Assembly: GCF_033807715.1 (NCBI RefSeq)
Contig: NC_084606.1
Coordinates: 33,998,361-34,062,360, forward strand
Length of the DNA stretch: 64,000 nt
Direction: 5' to 3'
From: Cololabis saira
Lineage: Eukaryota; Chordata; Actinopteri; Beloniformes; Belonidae
The notes beneath the pieces are model-generated. The model was given only the letters and a program-made list of their open reading frames with translations. It did not search any database and was not told where the DNA came from. This document shows positions 39,821-50,785 of this stretch, one piece after another. The translations under genes and the position numbers were made by a program. Numbering within the stretch: the first letter of the stretch is position 1; each line of letters starts with the position of its first letter.

Positions 39821-39963
39821 GGTGGAACGCTGATTTAGTTGCAGTGCAGTTCTACTAGTTGCAGTTCTACAGTCATCCAGTAGGGGGCTCTGTGACGTCT
39901 AGAACTGCGGTTCAGATCTGCTGCTCAGATCTGCTGCCTCCGGGTCTGCAGCCGTATACTATT

Positions 39964-39972
39964 GCAAAAAGT
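39964..39972. repeat. 9-bp direct repeat GCAAAAAGT, right
   Basis: Right partner of 36360-36368; see that entry. Confidence 0.75.
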
Positions 39973-41003
39973 TGTGTCTCGCGGAGGAACCCGACGTCCC
40001 AGCAAAATGAGAAGAGAAAAAAGAGTTGTTCCGAACAGTACAGCACAATTATAAAAACGAAATCACATTATGGGCGATTTTTATTATTTCACTTTAGTTT
40101 ATAATTCATCTTCATTGTGGCATCATATAACACTGTTTTAGTCATTTTTGTGCACTTTTTGGCTCATTATATTGTATTTTTCTACATATTTTGGAAGACG
40201 AGGTTGCGCACATTGTATGACGTCAGGTTTGTTTACATCAGGGGCCGCTGTTATTGGTCCAGCACGATCACGTGACGCGTCCGAAGCGCTCCTTGACACA
40301 GGCGCCGCTGGAAATAGTCCCGCTATTAAAATAACGATCTTGAAAATACTTCCCAAAAATCCGAGTTCAAACTTTTATCCTATGCTTAACATAAATAGCT
40401 CTTTTTTTTAAAGTGAAAAGAATTTACACGCAGGAGGTGGGAACGAGATGAAACGAAAAGGTGGGTGACCTGACGGCCTACAGCAGACAGCGCACACACT
40501 GAAGGCTGATTTATGGTTCCGCGTTACACCAACGCAGAGCCTACGGCTCAGGGTACGCGGCGACACGCACCGAACGTGGAAATGCGGTCTTTTTCTGCTA
40601 TTAAAACATGTTGCAGTGTGAATTTGCAACACTTAAACTACAAATAATAGTTTTTGAGGTGACATCAGAGATTGCGCATGCTCTCTGTGAAAGGATGAGG
40701 TAAATCTGGTCGCAGCACGGCTTCAACTGTGCGATGCCTTCACGAGGAGCGACCTGGATTTCAAACATGCTGGATTTTCTTGCGACCTCACGATTTGTGA
40801 TCGGGAGCTCGTCGTGAGGTGTTAATCTCTCGTCGTTACCCCACGTACACTGCACGAGGCACGAGCAACGATTGGGTCAAAATCGGGCCCGATCAAAAAA
40901 AAGTCGCACGACTGGAAAATCGGCTCAAAACGAGCCGATAATCGCACAGTGTATGCCCGGCTTAATTTATATGATTAATAACAGCAGCACGTCATTGATT
41001 AGG

Positions 41004-41956
41004 CGCCCCTCTGCTCTAGTACCCCTCGCTGCAGCACCGCGGAAGGGGGCGGGGCGTCGGACATCACAGGGGATGGATGGATTGTTTTTTAAATGTTTTT
41101 TAAATGTTAAAACATTTTAAAAACTCTGTGGAAAGTGTGTGGGGAGCTTTTGGGCGGAAAAGTTGCAACTGAACTGAAGTCCTGCTACTGAATTCACTGT
41201 GAGCCACTGGTATAAATGGAGTCATCTCTTGAGTTTTCCAACTCTCTGGGCAGCGTCTCCTCACTGCTGACTCGCTGAATGAATAAACACATTAACACAA
41301 AACACCTGCTTTTGTTGTCCTTGTCCCTCTTTTGTTTGTTGAAAAAATGTAATTTGTATATATGGAATCATTACTACCAATGATTTTTAGTGCTAGCCTA
41401 CTCATCACACTCAATACCCAATGACAATCTATATATTTTTATTATAATTATGTAATATTAAACATAATAATTATATTACAAGTATGTTTTATAATCTTAT
41501 ATAATATCTATCTTTGCATATTATGAGTATATATATATTAGTGTCACCTTTTGAGTTTAATTACTGAAACAAATTAACTTTTGCACGGTATTCTTATTTT
41601 CTGAGATTCATCTGTATAATGATGACTTTGAATATAAATTTGCATTTGTAATTCTTGGAAATGGTCACCAGATGGTGCTGTGTCATTTTGATATCACGCC
41701 CCGCCCCTGTGATGTCCGACGCCCCGCCCCTGTGATGTCCGACGCCCCGCCCCCTTCCGCGGTGCTGCAGCGAGGGGTACTAGGTTCAGTTGCAACTTTT
41801 CCGCCCAAAAGCTCCCCACACACTTTCCACAGAGTTTTTAAAATGTTTTAACATTTAAAAAACATTTAAAAAACAATCCATCCATCCCCTGTGATGTCCT
41901 ACGCCCCGCCCCTGTGATGTCCGACGCACCGCCCCCTTCCGCGGTGCTGCAGCGAG
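41004..41956. repeat. GC-rich inverted repeat, arms of about 150 bases
   Basis: 41019-41170 and 41752-41897 are close inverses (CCCTCGCTGCAGCACCGCGG, GGGCGGGGCGTCGGACATC, CACAGAGTTTTTAAAATG). The right side carries extra tandem copies of GCCCCGCCCCTGTGATGTCC. Possibly a DNA element with a duplicated right end. The apparent open frames on both strands are by-products of the GC content. Confidence 0.65.
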
Positions 41957-42439
41957 GACCTTCTCCCTCTGCTCCTCCACCCCCCCTCTCTCCTCCCCGA
42001 CACACACACACTAGTATGAGGCTACAGCTCCAATGCGCGCCCCCTCGAGCACGCGCTGGGGCGCGAGTGTTTTGGATTGACGGTAACTTTATGGAGAGGT
42101 AGAAAAAAAGAAGAGAGGAAGAGAGAGAAAGAATCAGGACAGGCAGGGGAAGCCAACAGGTTGGTGGTCTAATATTAGGTGGAAGTGTAGGAAGAGCCAC
42201 TTGATACTAAGTGATTAATATCTAAATATGATTTATATTGAAAAATTGCATAAGCAAGATTTGCAATTTGTTCAAAGCTATTAAAAATGCTTGTTGCACA
42301 AAAACCTAGATGCCCAGTATGGTTTGAATTTCTGCTGACCAACCTGTCCTTTTGGGAAAATTAGTGCAGGCGGACATGGCAAGTCAATCACCACAGAGAG
42401 GAATGTGGAACAGAGAGTTGAAGATGAGGGAGAAGAACA

Positions 42440-43040
42440 GAGAGGTGCAGATGATGATGATGAAGAGGAGCTGGAACACAGAGAGGTGCAGAGGAGAGAG
42501 CCGGGACAAGGCCTTAGATCCATCTGAATGGCCTTCACTGCACGAAATGAGGGACTCATTGAGACAGTACATAGTTGAGAATGGCCCACAGAAATGTTGT
42601 GATGGGCCAAATTCAAGATCAGATAAGAGTAAAAGGTGTTTTTCCAAAGTGTTTTCGTGTACAGTCCAATGGAAAGAAACTGGAGCGGGATTGGTTATTG
42701 TACTCAAAAAAGTACTAACAGAGTTTATTGTTTTGCATGTAAACTTTTTGGTGAAGCTAGTTGCTGACACATGCCTTTTGGTGAGGTTTGGTGTCTTTCA
42801 AAAACACTGAAGCATCAGGAAACCAATGGTTATCACATAAATGCATATCTTATGTTATGTGGAAAGAATTGGTATCTCGCTTACGCCTAGGTATAACTAT
42901 TGTTAGTGAATTGCAGAGAGCCATGGCCCCTGAAAAGGCACCCTGGAGAAGTGTGTTGACTCGAGTGATTGACTGCTCCTTGCAGAAAGAAACTTGCCAC
43001 TGCCACTGCCTCTGGTTAAATAGCTTTGTTGATCATGCGT
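42440..43040 (+). pseudogene. hAT-type transposase fossil (N-terminal zinc-finger part)
   Basis: 42510-42600 encodes LDPSEWPSLHEMRDSLRQYI-like sequence. After frame changes the pieces RDWLLYSKK and NRVYCFACKLFGEAS follow (about 42690-42775), the order and motifs of the TTF-type zinc finger that opens vertebrate hAT transposases. Several frameshifts break it, and no catalytic domain is evident before 43040. Confidence 0.6.
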
Positions 43041-43157
43041 AATGTGGATACGTTATGGCTCTGAGTGCATGAGTGTTATATTTCACTATGTTTGCTTCAT
43101 TGGGCAGCTATGTGTGTGTGTGGTTATGTTTTTGTGATGTTTTTTTTTAGGACATGC

Positions 43158-43677
43158 TTAAAGGAGCTGTATGTAAGAGCAATAATAAAACTAATCATAA
43201 AATGACCCCGATATGTCAGACATTTAAAAATCATGTTCATTTCAAATACTTGTCACTGACAACAGCACTCAAGCCAGGATATTCCAGTTTAAAAAGGAGT
43301 TGCAGCCCTCAACTGATGTTTGTCATTTTTTGTTTTGGCCTGAAGCTCCACCCTCCACCTATCTCCCAATCACCAAGTCAGTATTGTTTCTGAAGCTCCA
43401 CCCTCCACCTATCTCCCAATCACCAAGTCAGTATTGTTTCTGAAGCTCCACCCTCCACTCACTCCCAATCACCAAGTCAGTATTGTTTCAGCATCCGGGT
43501 TTCCAGCTCGACTCTAATTATCGCAGCCATGGCAGCCTACGTTCCTGCTGCATTCTGCAGCCTACCTGGCAACCTCTGGTCGGGGGGAGGAGGGGGAGGG
43601 TACACGCCGCTCAACAATATTTTGAAAGTGACTGCAGTACCAGTTTTGGCCATTTCTTACAGACGGCTCCTTTAAAG
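43158..43677. mobile_element. MITE with TTAAAGGAGC-like termini and internal minisatellite
   Basis: Starts CTTAAAGGAGCTGTATGTAAG and ends TTACAGACGGCTCCTTTAA, approximate inverses. It contains three tandem 50-53-bp units at 43342-43489. Confidence 0.6.
43342..43489 (+). repeat. minisatellite, three units of 50-53 bp
   Basis: CTGAAGCTCCACCCTCCAC begins each unit, and each ends CAAGTCAGTATTGTTTC. The third unit is about 3 bases shorter. The first two are identical. Confidence 0.95.
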
Positions 43678-43917
43678 TGTGGTTATTACTTATTATATAT
43701 TGAGCACACACAACATGTGGATATGTTTTGCACTGTTAATGTTGGATATACATGCTTTTTGAATGTTTGTGGAGGTGTAACATCTAGTTGTTGAAAAAAA
43801 AAATTTGGCACACCCAGTCTTTGCTGGTGCACACCCAAAGTCTCTTTTCTGGCTACGCCACTGGTTCAGGATTATATCTTTGGGAAAAAAAACAAAAAAA
43901 ACCCGCAACTTTTATTA

Positions 43918-44330
43918 TTGAGAAGTGATCAGGTGTACTGGATAAAGTGGCTGATGTGTGTGCCTGCGACATTAAGTTATGAAATGTACCGTTTTATATT
44001 GTGGGTGGCAAATTTTTGTGCAAAGGGTGGTTCAACACCTCAGATTTACAAAGACCAAGAGTTTACCACAACTTCTCCATTAGGTCTTCATTCCAGACTG
44101 GGATGTCTTTTTACCCGTGGCAACTTGGCTTCCAGAGTCAGACATTGCCAGTGACCAGAACTGGTCCTTGGTTGCAGTTTTTCCCCATGGTTGTCAAAGA
44201 AGCAGTGGATTACAAAATTATGCAATGCTGGGAAGAGCTTGGTTTGGACAGCTGCAAACATTGCATTTTACACCAGGAGTGTTTAAAATGCCACGCACCG
44301 CAGTCCCCATAGCATTATGTCTACCCTAAA
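43918..44330 (+). other. unassigned open frames next to ZP gene B
   Basis: Two overlapping + strand frames (43918-44154 and 44001-44312) cover this block. The second encodes about 100 residues rich in Trp, Cys and Phe (SFYPWQLGFQSQTL, DSCKHCILHQECLKCH). No splice-consistent extension or known family. It ends just before the 3' flank shared by ZP genes B and C. Confidence 0.25.
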
Positions 44331-44363
44331 AACACACCAGGCCAACAACCTTAAGAAAAAAGC

Positions 44364-44369
44364 TTTATT
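44364..44369 (-). terminator. polyadenylation signal of ZP gene B
   Basis: TTTATT on + reads AATAAA on the coding strand, 31 bases after the stop codon, in a block also present downstream of copy C. Confidence 0.65.
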
Positions 44370-44399
44370 AAATTCTTCTATTTAAAAGCCAAGTCTCTC

Positions 44400-47300
44400 T
44401 CATACCAGGACAGCAGGTTCCTTAACTTGCATGTGTTCTTTAGTGCCTGCAAGGGACATAAACAAGGTTAATAGAGCCCAAACATCTTAGGTAAACTGTA
44501 AAAACTCACTTTCCTAGAAGGACCACCAACATTATGAACCCTTGGTGTAGCAAGTTAGTTATATTGCATCCCAATATGGGTGAGGCCCAGGGTAAGATCA
44601 CAGTACCTGCTGTGGGCTGCACAGTGTGGATGATGGTGCCAACACCTTCCATGTCAGATTCAAATGTGTATACAGAGAACAGGCGGTGGAGACTAGCCAG
44701 AGGATATGTGCACTGTACAGTCACCCTGCAAAAAACACACACAGCAAGGGGGGAGAATTTTTTTTTTTTTTACTACAAGACAGAAAGTTTAGGTAAAACT
44801 TGGAGCAAAATGGGAGCGGGGTACATACCCCCCTGTATCATTGCCAGAGTCAAAGTGGTTTGTGTTGGGGCTGAACAAAATCTTGTTTCGATAGGCAATG
44901 TTGCCATTCTTGAGCTGAGAAGGTGCATACACCAATCATGAGGCAAACTATTGAAATTCACACAAAATATAACATTGATATGTTACCTTTACTATGGCAC
45001 CACAGCTGTTTATTGGGAAAGAGAAGAGCACCATAGTGCCATTGACATCATTGGGTTGGCAGAGTTTGTTTCTGAGGTGGAAAGTTGCTGAGATCTGCCC
45101 ACTTGGAATGATTGTGGATAGGTCAGCCACCACAGTCATCCACCCATTAGCTGAACACACTGCAAAATTTGGAAGGAAGATTCATTTAAGCCTCCTTAGA
45201 CTATATGCCAGGGCCCTACCTCATTGCACAAACGTCCTTACTTATTAATTCTCTGGATGGGAAAGAACATGTCTTGACACTGGATGCCTGGACCTCTGAT
45301 GTCTCTCCATCCCTCATAAGGATCTCAAATGTGCCGAGGAAGCCCTCCAAAGTGACATGCTAAAAATAATTTGAAAAAACCAAAAACACTACACCTCTCA
45401 CCTTTCATGAGAAAACAGTGCACACACCCCCAAGGTCTATTGCCCTCACCCTGTATTCATAGCCACGAGTGAAGAGTGGAACATCAAGTAGCAGCCGCTG
45501 GCTATTGTTGGTCATGATGTAGCCACGCTCAGCCGCCAGTGCTGACGTTAGCAGGTCAGAACCAATGCTGATCTCCCACAGGTAGTCAAAAGGCCGGTAG
45601 TCAAGCTTGAAGCTGATGCCAGATGATGTGCAGTTGCTTTCAAAGACTGGAGGAGCTATCAAATACAGTAGTGTGAGTACCTGGTAAATAACTACAACAA
45701 GGCATCTTTAAATACAGGCTCAAGACTTACAGACATCCAGTAGTGCCACAGATGATGCTGTGTGATAGTAAGGTTCACTTCCAGGCATAGTCAGCATGTA
45801 GTTGATGTCCAGCTTGTGCAACATGGCTGCATGTTCCCTGGAGAACTGAGAGGGGATATAGGGTGAACCAGCATGATAGCAAAAGGATGTCACAGGACAA
45901 GTGTCCAAAGACAGTTACCTCCTGTATGACAACTGGGTCGTCAAAGGGCACATTCAGAGTGTAGCTGTGGGTGTTGTTGGGTTCAGCTGCTTCTGTGAGG
46001 ATGATGCCATCATTGCTGAAGGGCACACTGAAGTCATTTCCATTTAATTGGACTGAGGACAACTCCACATCTACAGGGATATGCCCAAGGTAGATGGTGA
46101 AAATGCCCTCTTCCAGGACAGTTTTGTCTTTACTGACAATCTCACACAGCAGTAGTGGAGTAACTACTATCCTGTGACATCTGATCACGGTCTCCTTGTA
46201 ATCTTCATCCACCAACACTTGCTTGAAGTAGAAATGGAAGATGTAGAACTCGAAGATGGCACCCTTCACAAAGCTCTGAAACACATGTACAGCTTAAAAC
46301 AGGAACAGCAGTTGGGGACAAAGTGGTGGGCCATCGTCTGGTTCCCGTTTAAGTTTCCATGGTTCTACCTCACCTTCCTGTACCCTCCCTCAGCATTATA
46401 TGGGATACCAATGTGGATTGTGGTGTTGCGCTTCTCTGTGATGAAGCCACTCTGGTCTGCAACTGCCTGCTCCACATCATCACCATTAAGTCCAACACTG
46501 ATCTGTGAGCCACCAAGACTGGGATACAGAGCTTCTGGGGTCTCCCATGCCATGTAGCCACCATCGTGTGATGCCTCATCTGTTCAGAAAGCAAGTTCAC
46601 ATCTTCATGAAGAAAACTGGAGTTGCACAAGCTCAGCTAGAATCAGGGTCACGTACATGTAGAGCAAGCAGCCACTAGGTCAACCATGAGGACAACCCAG
46701 CTTTGTCTGGAGAACACACTGGCATGGACCACCTCTACTGGAACACCATTCACCTGGATAGATGCATTATATAATTCCTAGTCAAAACTGATGCTTAGCC
46801 AATAGTAAGACACTCGCCATTTTACCTCAGTGCTGTACGAGTCAGGTTGTCCATACGGTGTACGAAATACGATCCGCTCATGCTTCATGTCAAAAATGTA
46901 ACCCTGCTCATAAGCCTTAGACAAGTTCATGGGCAACACCTGCTCATCTGGTTTTTGAAAGATCACTTGCCAGTCTGAGGAGGAGCTGCTCATCTGTTGG
47001 GGAAAGGCAATTTCAGTAAACATACAAGTCTTAAGCTGCAATACCATCTAGATATATTTACAACGGCAATCTTTTTGAGTGCCCTATAAAGAGTTAATGT
47101 CTTCACATAGTGCAATTGATACATACAGGTCTGAGAAGGTTCCAGTCACTCATCCCTGCAAAGCACCCAACTTCACCCTGCACAGAAACCTGCAGAGAAG
47201 ACCATGTTAAGACACTCATGAACTGGCACATTAAAGTTTGATGGTTATCCCCCAAACTTACTTCCATGTAGTTGACCTCACAGGAAACCTCCCTGGGAGA

Positions 47301-47986
47301 CCAGGGGAGTTGTGGAAAACAGGTCCTGTTCAATCCAAAGCTGGTGTCCTCCCCATTAAGAGTTGTGATCAGGTTAAAACTGAATGTGTACCCATCATCC
47401 TGTCAATAGAATTATAGGAGGTTTTCTGGCCAACTTCACGAGGCTGCCAAAATTAATGCATCTCCATGTTTATACATACTTCCTTTTCTGTGTGACAGCT
47501 GAAGTAAGAGGCTCTGAGCTCCACAAGGCCCAGGAAAGTCAGAATGCTGAGGGTGTAGCCACACGCTGCTGCATACTGTGCAGTGAGGGCATACACACCT
47601 GTCCTGTCTGAGAGCACGTCACAAGTTAAGCACCTCTCCAGTTACATCAAGATCATCACAAATTGTGACTCACCAACAGCCTCAAAGTGCGGATCTTCTC
47701 CAGTGATGGCGAGATCAACAGCCATCATGAAGTAACGATCATGACACTCCATTTGAAGAACTGCTGAGGACAGATAAGTTCTATAACTAAGAACTCTACT
47801 AAGTTATTTTACACCACAGATGTTTACCAACCTTCTGCAAAATCACCACATCTTGCAACTGACCACATAGACACGATAAATACCACACTGTAACAGAGGA
47901 ACAAATATCATTAACTAGCTGTGGAATAATCTGCTTTGACGGTCACAAATCATCACAACATACCCAAAGCTAAACTTGTAAGCCAT
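44400..47986 (-). CDS. egg-envelope ZP-N repeat protein, ZPAX-like, array copy B (exon 17 largely deleted)
   Basis: Exons: 47986-47964, 47887-47832, 47763-47674, 47607-47480, 47399-47262, 47189-47127, 46993-46826, 46753-46657, 46579-46374, 46275-45919, 45845-45731, 45655-45450, 45359-45242, 45159-44987, 44914-44829, 44725-44607, then 44446-44400. The order and phases are as in copies A and C. Exon 17, the Pro/Thr-rich linker, has lost its acceptor and first two thirds; only its end remains at about 44509-44545, with an altered donor. Because exon 17 is a phase 1-1 exon, joining exon 16 to exon 18 keeps the frame: 2190 nt, 729 aa. Exon sizes of 63, 168 and 86 nt (exons 6, 7 and 15) match copy C and differ from A. 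The exon 2 donor is the non-standard-looking GTTGGT, shared with C. Confidence 0.8.
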
Positions 47987-48118
47987 AGCTGCTGATGTGT
48001 GGTCAGTGTCTAAAGCTAGCCCAGCTGCTAGCAAACTACACTTAGTAACCAACACAAGCTCAACTGACAAACTTGGTCCTGACCAAACAGGGACCATGTG
48101 ACATTGTCTTACACACCA

Positions 48119-48213
48119 GCTCTTATGAGCCCATTTCCTTTACATCTGACCAGCAGCTACACAGGTGCATGCTGGTGTGAATTCAGGCACTGGGATTTGT
48201 CAGAGCACAGGTG
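48119..48213 (-). promoter_or_regulatory. TATA-like element and E-boxes upstream of ZP gene B
   Basis: Coding-strand GCTCATAAGAGC (about 48130-48119) lies about 140 bases before the ATG; CACCTG follows at 48167-48162 and again at 48213-48208. Positions correspond to those in copies A and C. Confidence 0.45.
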
Positions 48214-48702
48214 CAGCTAATAAAATCATCACACTTCATGTCTATGAGAGGACCTTGAAGAGTTTCTTCCTTATTTGGAGAAAAAAACGGTTGAGTAACC
48301 TTTCATTTTACAATTCAGCCTCAGCAAAATATATTGAAAGATGTCTCAGTTCTTAAAAGTAACTCTGGGCACAGATGCCGCAGCACGGTTCTGAACGCCT
48401 CATCAGCTTCATTTGTGAAACATGAGCAGATTGAATCTTCTGCATAAACTACTTTGCAGAGTCAATTTTACATGTGTTTTGCCGTTGATGAAAATATTAG
48501 TAAATCTGAAACTTTTATTTGTACAACAATCTGTCCCTGCCTCCAACCATGTGGATCTTCTGTATATGAGGACTGCACAGAAATATTGGTGGTCTTTCTT
48601 CTTACATTGTCTTTTATGGGCTGCAAATATCAAAACATTCTGATAACTTTCAGACATGTTTTTTTTTAAAACATTAGAACAAAATTAGAAATATAATATT
48701 CA

Positions 48703-50785
48703 ATTCAATTCAATTTTATTTGTATAGCGTGTACGGTAATACAACAGATGTTGTCTCTAGACGCTTTCCAGAGACCCAGAACATGAACATAAACCCCCGA
48801 GCATTATTACAAAAACAATGGCAGGTAAAAACTCCCCTAGTGGGAGTAAAGCCTTAAGCCAAACAGTGGCAAGAAAAACTCCCCTTTAGGAGGGAAGAAA
48901 CCTTGATCAGGACCAGGCTAATAAGGGGGGGACCCCCCTGCCTGCATCACACAGCAGGCAGGTGGAAGCAGCAGCGGGATGATCATAGGGGGGGCGGCCG
49001 GCAAGCACGCAGCTCCAGAAGCTCCGGCCTGCAAACATGCACAAAAGAGAAAAAAAAAGGGCACAAGAAACTACAGGAATGATGGACAAAAATGATGGCT
49101 ATGAGATACTTATGGTAAATAAAAATGGAAATGGACAAGAGAGGAAGGGAAGAGGAGAGGAGAAGAAGGGTGAGAGCCCAGTGGATCATGTCGGTGCCCC
49201 CCCTGCAGCATAGGCCTATAGCAGCATATCTACCACGGGGCTATATTTGAGACTAACTATTATAGTCTTGTTCTATAGCTGCAACTATGACTACTGACTC
49301 TAAGACACTAGAGTTTACACTACCTAGAGATTTACCAACACCAGCTAGAGGTTTATTTAACACTAACTATAGGCTTTACTAAACAGAAAGGTTTTAAGTT
49401 TAGTTTTAAAGGTGGAGGTGGTGTCAGCCTCCTTAACCCAGATTGGAAGTTGGTTCCATAGTACTGGTGCCTGATAGCAGAACGCCCGCCCTCCAAATCT
49501 ACATTTGGATACTCTAGGAACTACGAGTAGTTGGCAGAGCTCTCCGAGAATGGAGAGCTCTGCCAGGAACATATGGCACTATCAGGTCTTGCAAATAATG
49601 CGGAGCTAAGCCGTTTTGGGCTTTATACGCATTTAATAACATTTTAAATTGGATTCTGAATTTTACAGGTAACCAATGGAGCGACGCTAACACTGGAGAG
49701 ACGTGGTCTCTCCGGCTGATTCCTGTCAGCACTGGCGCTGCTGCATTTTGGATCAGCTGGAGCCTATTCAGCAAATTACTTGGACACCCTACTAATAACA
49801 CATTACAGTAATCTAGTCTAGAAGATACAAACGCATGAACTAGTTTTTCTGCATCACTCTGCGAGAGGATTTTCCTAATCTTTGCAATATTACGGAGATG
49901 GAAAAATGCTATTTTACAAACCTGATTAACATATGGTTTAAACGACAAATCCTGATCGAAAACAACACCAAGGTTTCTCACAGTTGCCCTGGAAGCCATC
50001 GCAACACCATCTAATCCCTTCCTAAAATGCTCTGGACCAAGAATGATAACCTCTGTTTTATCTGAATTTAGAAGCAAGAAATTTCCTGACATCCATCCAG
50101 TCCTTGATGTTCCTAAGACATGCCTGAAGTTTAACTAACGGTTCTGTTTCATCCGGCTTCATAGACAAATAGAGCTGCGTATAATCAGCATAACAATGAA
50201 AGTGTATGCCGTGATTCTGGATTATACTTCCCAATGGCTGCATGTATAAACTGAACAAGATTGGCCCTAGCACTGAACCCTGCGGAACACCATAAGAGAC
50301 TGTTCTGAAGAAACTTCATGCACATGAACAAACTGGAACCTGTCAGATAGATGATTTAAACCAACGTAGAGCTGTCCCTTTAATCCCAAGAACATGCTCT
50401 AACCTGTGCAGTAAGATGCCATGATCTACAGTGTCAAAAGCAGCACTGAGGTCCAGTAGAACCAGTATGGACACTAATCCCTTATCTGAGGTCCAGTAGA
50501 ACCAGTATGGACACTAATCCCTTATCTGAGCCCATAAGAATGTAATTCGTGACTCGAACCAGTGCTGTATCTGTGCTATGATGCATTCTGAACCCTGACT
50601 GAAAGACTTCAAACAGATCATTTCTATACAAATAGTCACATAAGTGGCTTGAAACTACCTTTTCCAGAATTTTAGATACAAATGGAAGGTTGGAAATTGG
50701 TCTATAATTAGCTAAGATGTCTGGGTCAACAGAGAAGGTTTTTTAAGTAAAGGTTTAATTACTGCAACTTTGAAAACCTGTGGTT
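48703..50785 (-). mobile_element. 5'-truncated L2-type LINE with inactive reverse transcriptase
   Basis: The tail at 48703 is a GAATT-type short repeat, the 3' end of the element; the reverse transcriptase lies at about 49370-50785. Motifs in order: [45 protein letters not shown], then [10 protein letters not shown] where active elements have YADD, then SRLDYCNVLL and LHWLPV. Stop codons, a frameshift near 50090 and a 39-base tandem duplication at about 50450-50527 break it. It sits in the 5' flank of ZP gene B and splits sequence that is continuous upstream of copy C. Confidence 0.85.

Larger units (their letters stand above)
36369..39963. mobile_element. 3.6-kb long-TIR transposon carrying a zinc-finger gene
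   Basis: The first and last roughly 100 bases are near-identical inverses (GGCTGCAGACCCGGAGGCAG onward, including a doubled GCAGATCTGA and TAGACGTCACAGAGCCCCC); only the outermost dozen bases are diverged. It is flanked by a 9-bp direct repeat. Long inverted repeats with a 9-bp duplication fit Mutator-like elements best, though I see no transposase; an 8-bp reading would allow hAT or P. It carries a 3-exon gene (36545-38889), a polyadenylation signal and a second nested element (36575-37750). Confidence 0.75.
35967..40963. mobile_element. 5-kb nested transposon cluster with CATACACTGTGCGAT termini
   Basis: Left end TCGGGAATACACTGTGCGAT and right end ATCGCACAGTGTATGCCCGG are inverses at 18 of 20 bases, so this looks like one DNA element whose interior was invaded repeatedly. 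Inside are pieces of the same composite repeat seen in arhgef15 intron 5 (36185-36360, 39964-40060, 40490-40580) and the zinc-finger-bearing element at 36369-39963. Confidence 0.55.

Noticed and set aside
41838..42200. Paired open frames on both strands near 42 kb
   Set aside because: GC-rich inverted-repeat sequence; both strands are open by composition.
42352..42810. 152-aa + strand frame taken as a gene
   Set aside because: Only part resembles a hAT transposase, and the matching continuation is in other frames, so it is a broken transposon remnant.
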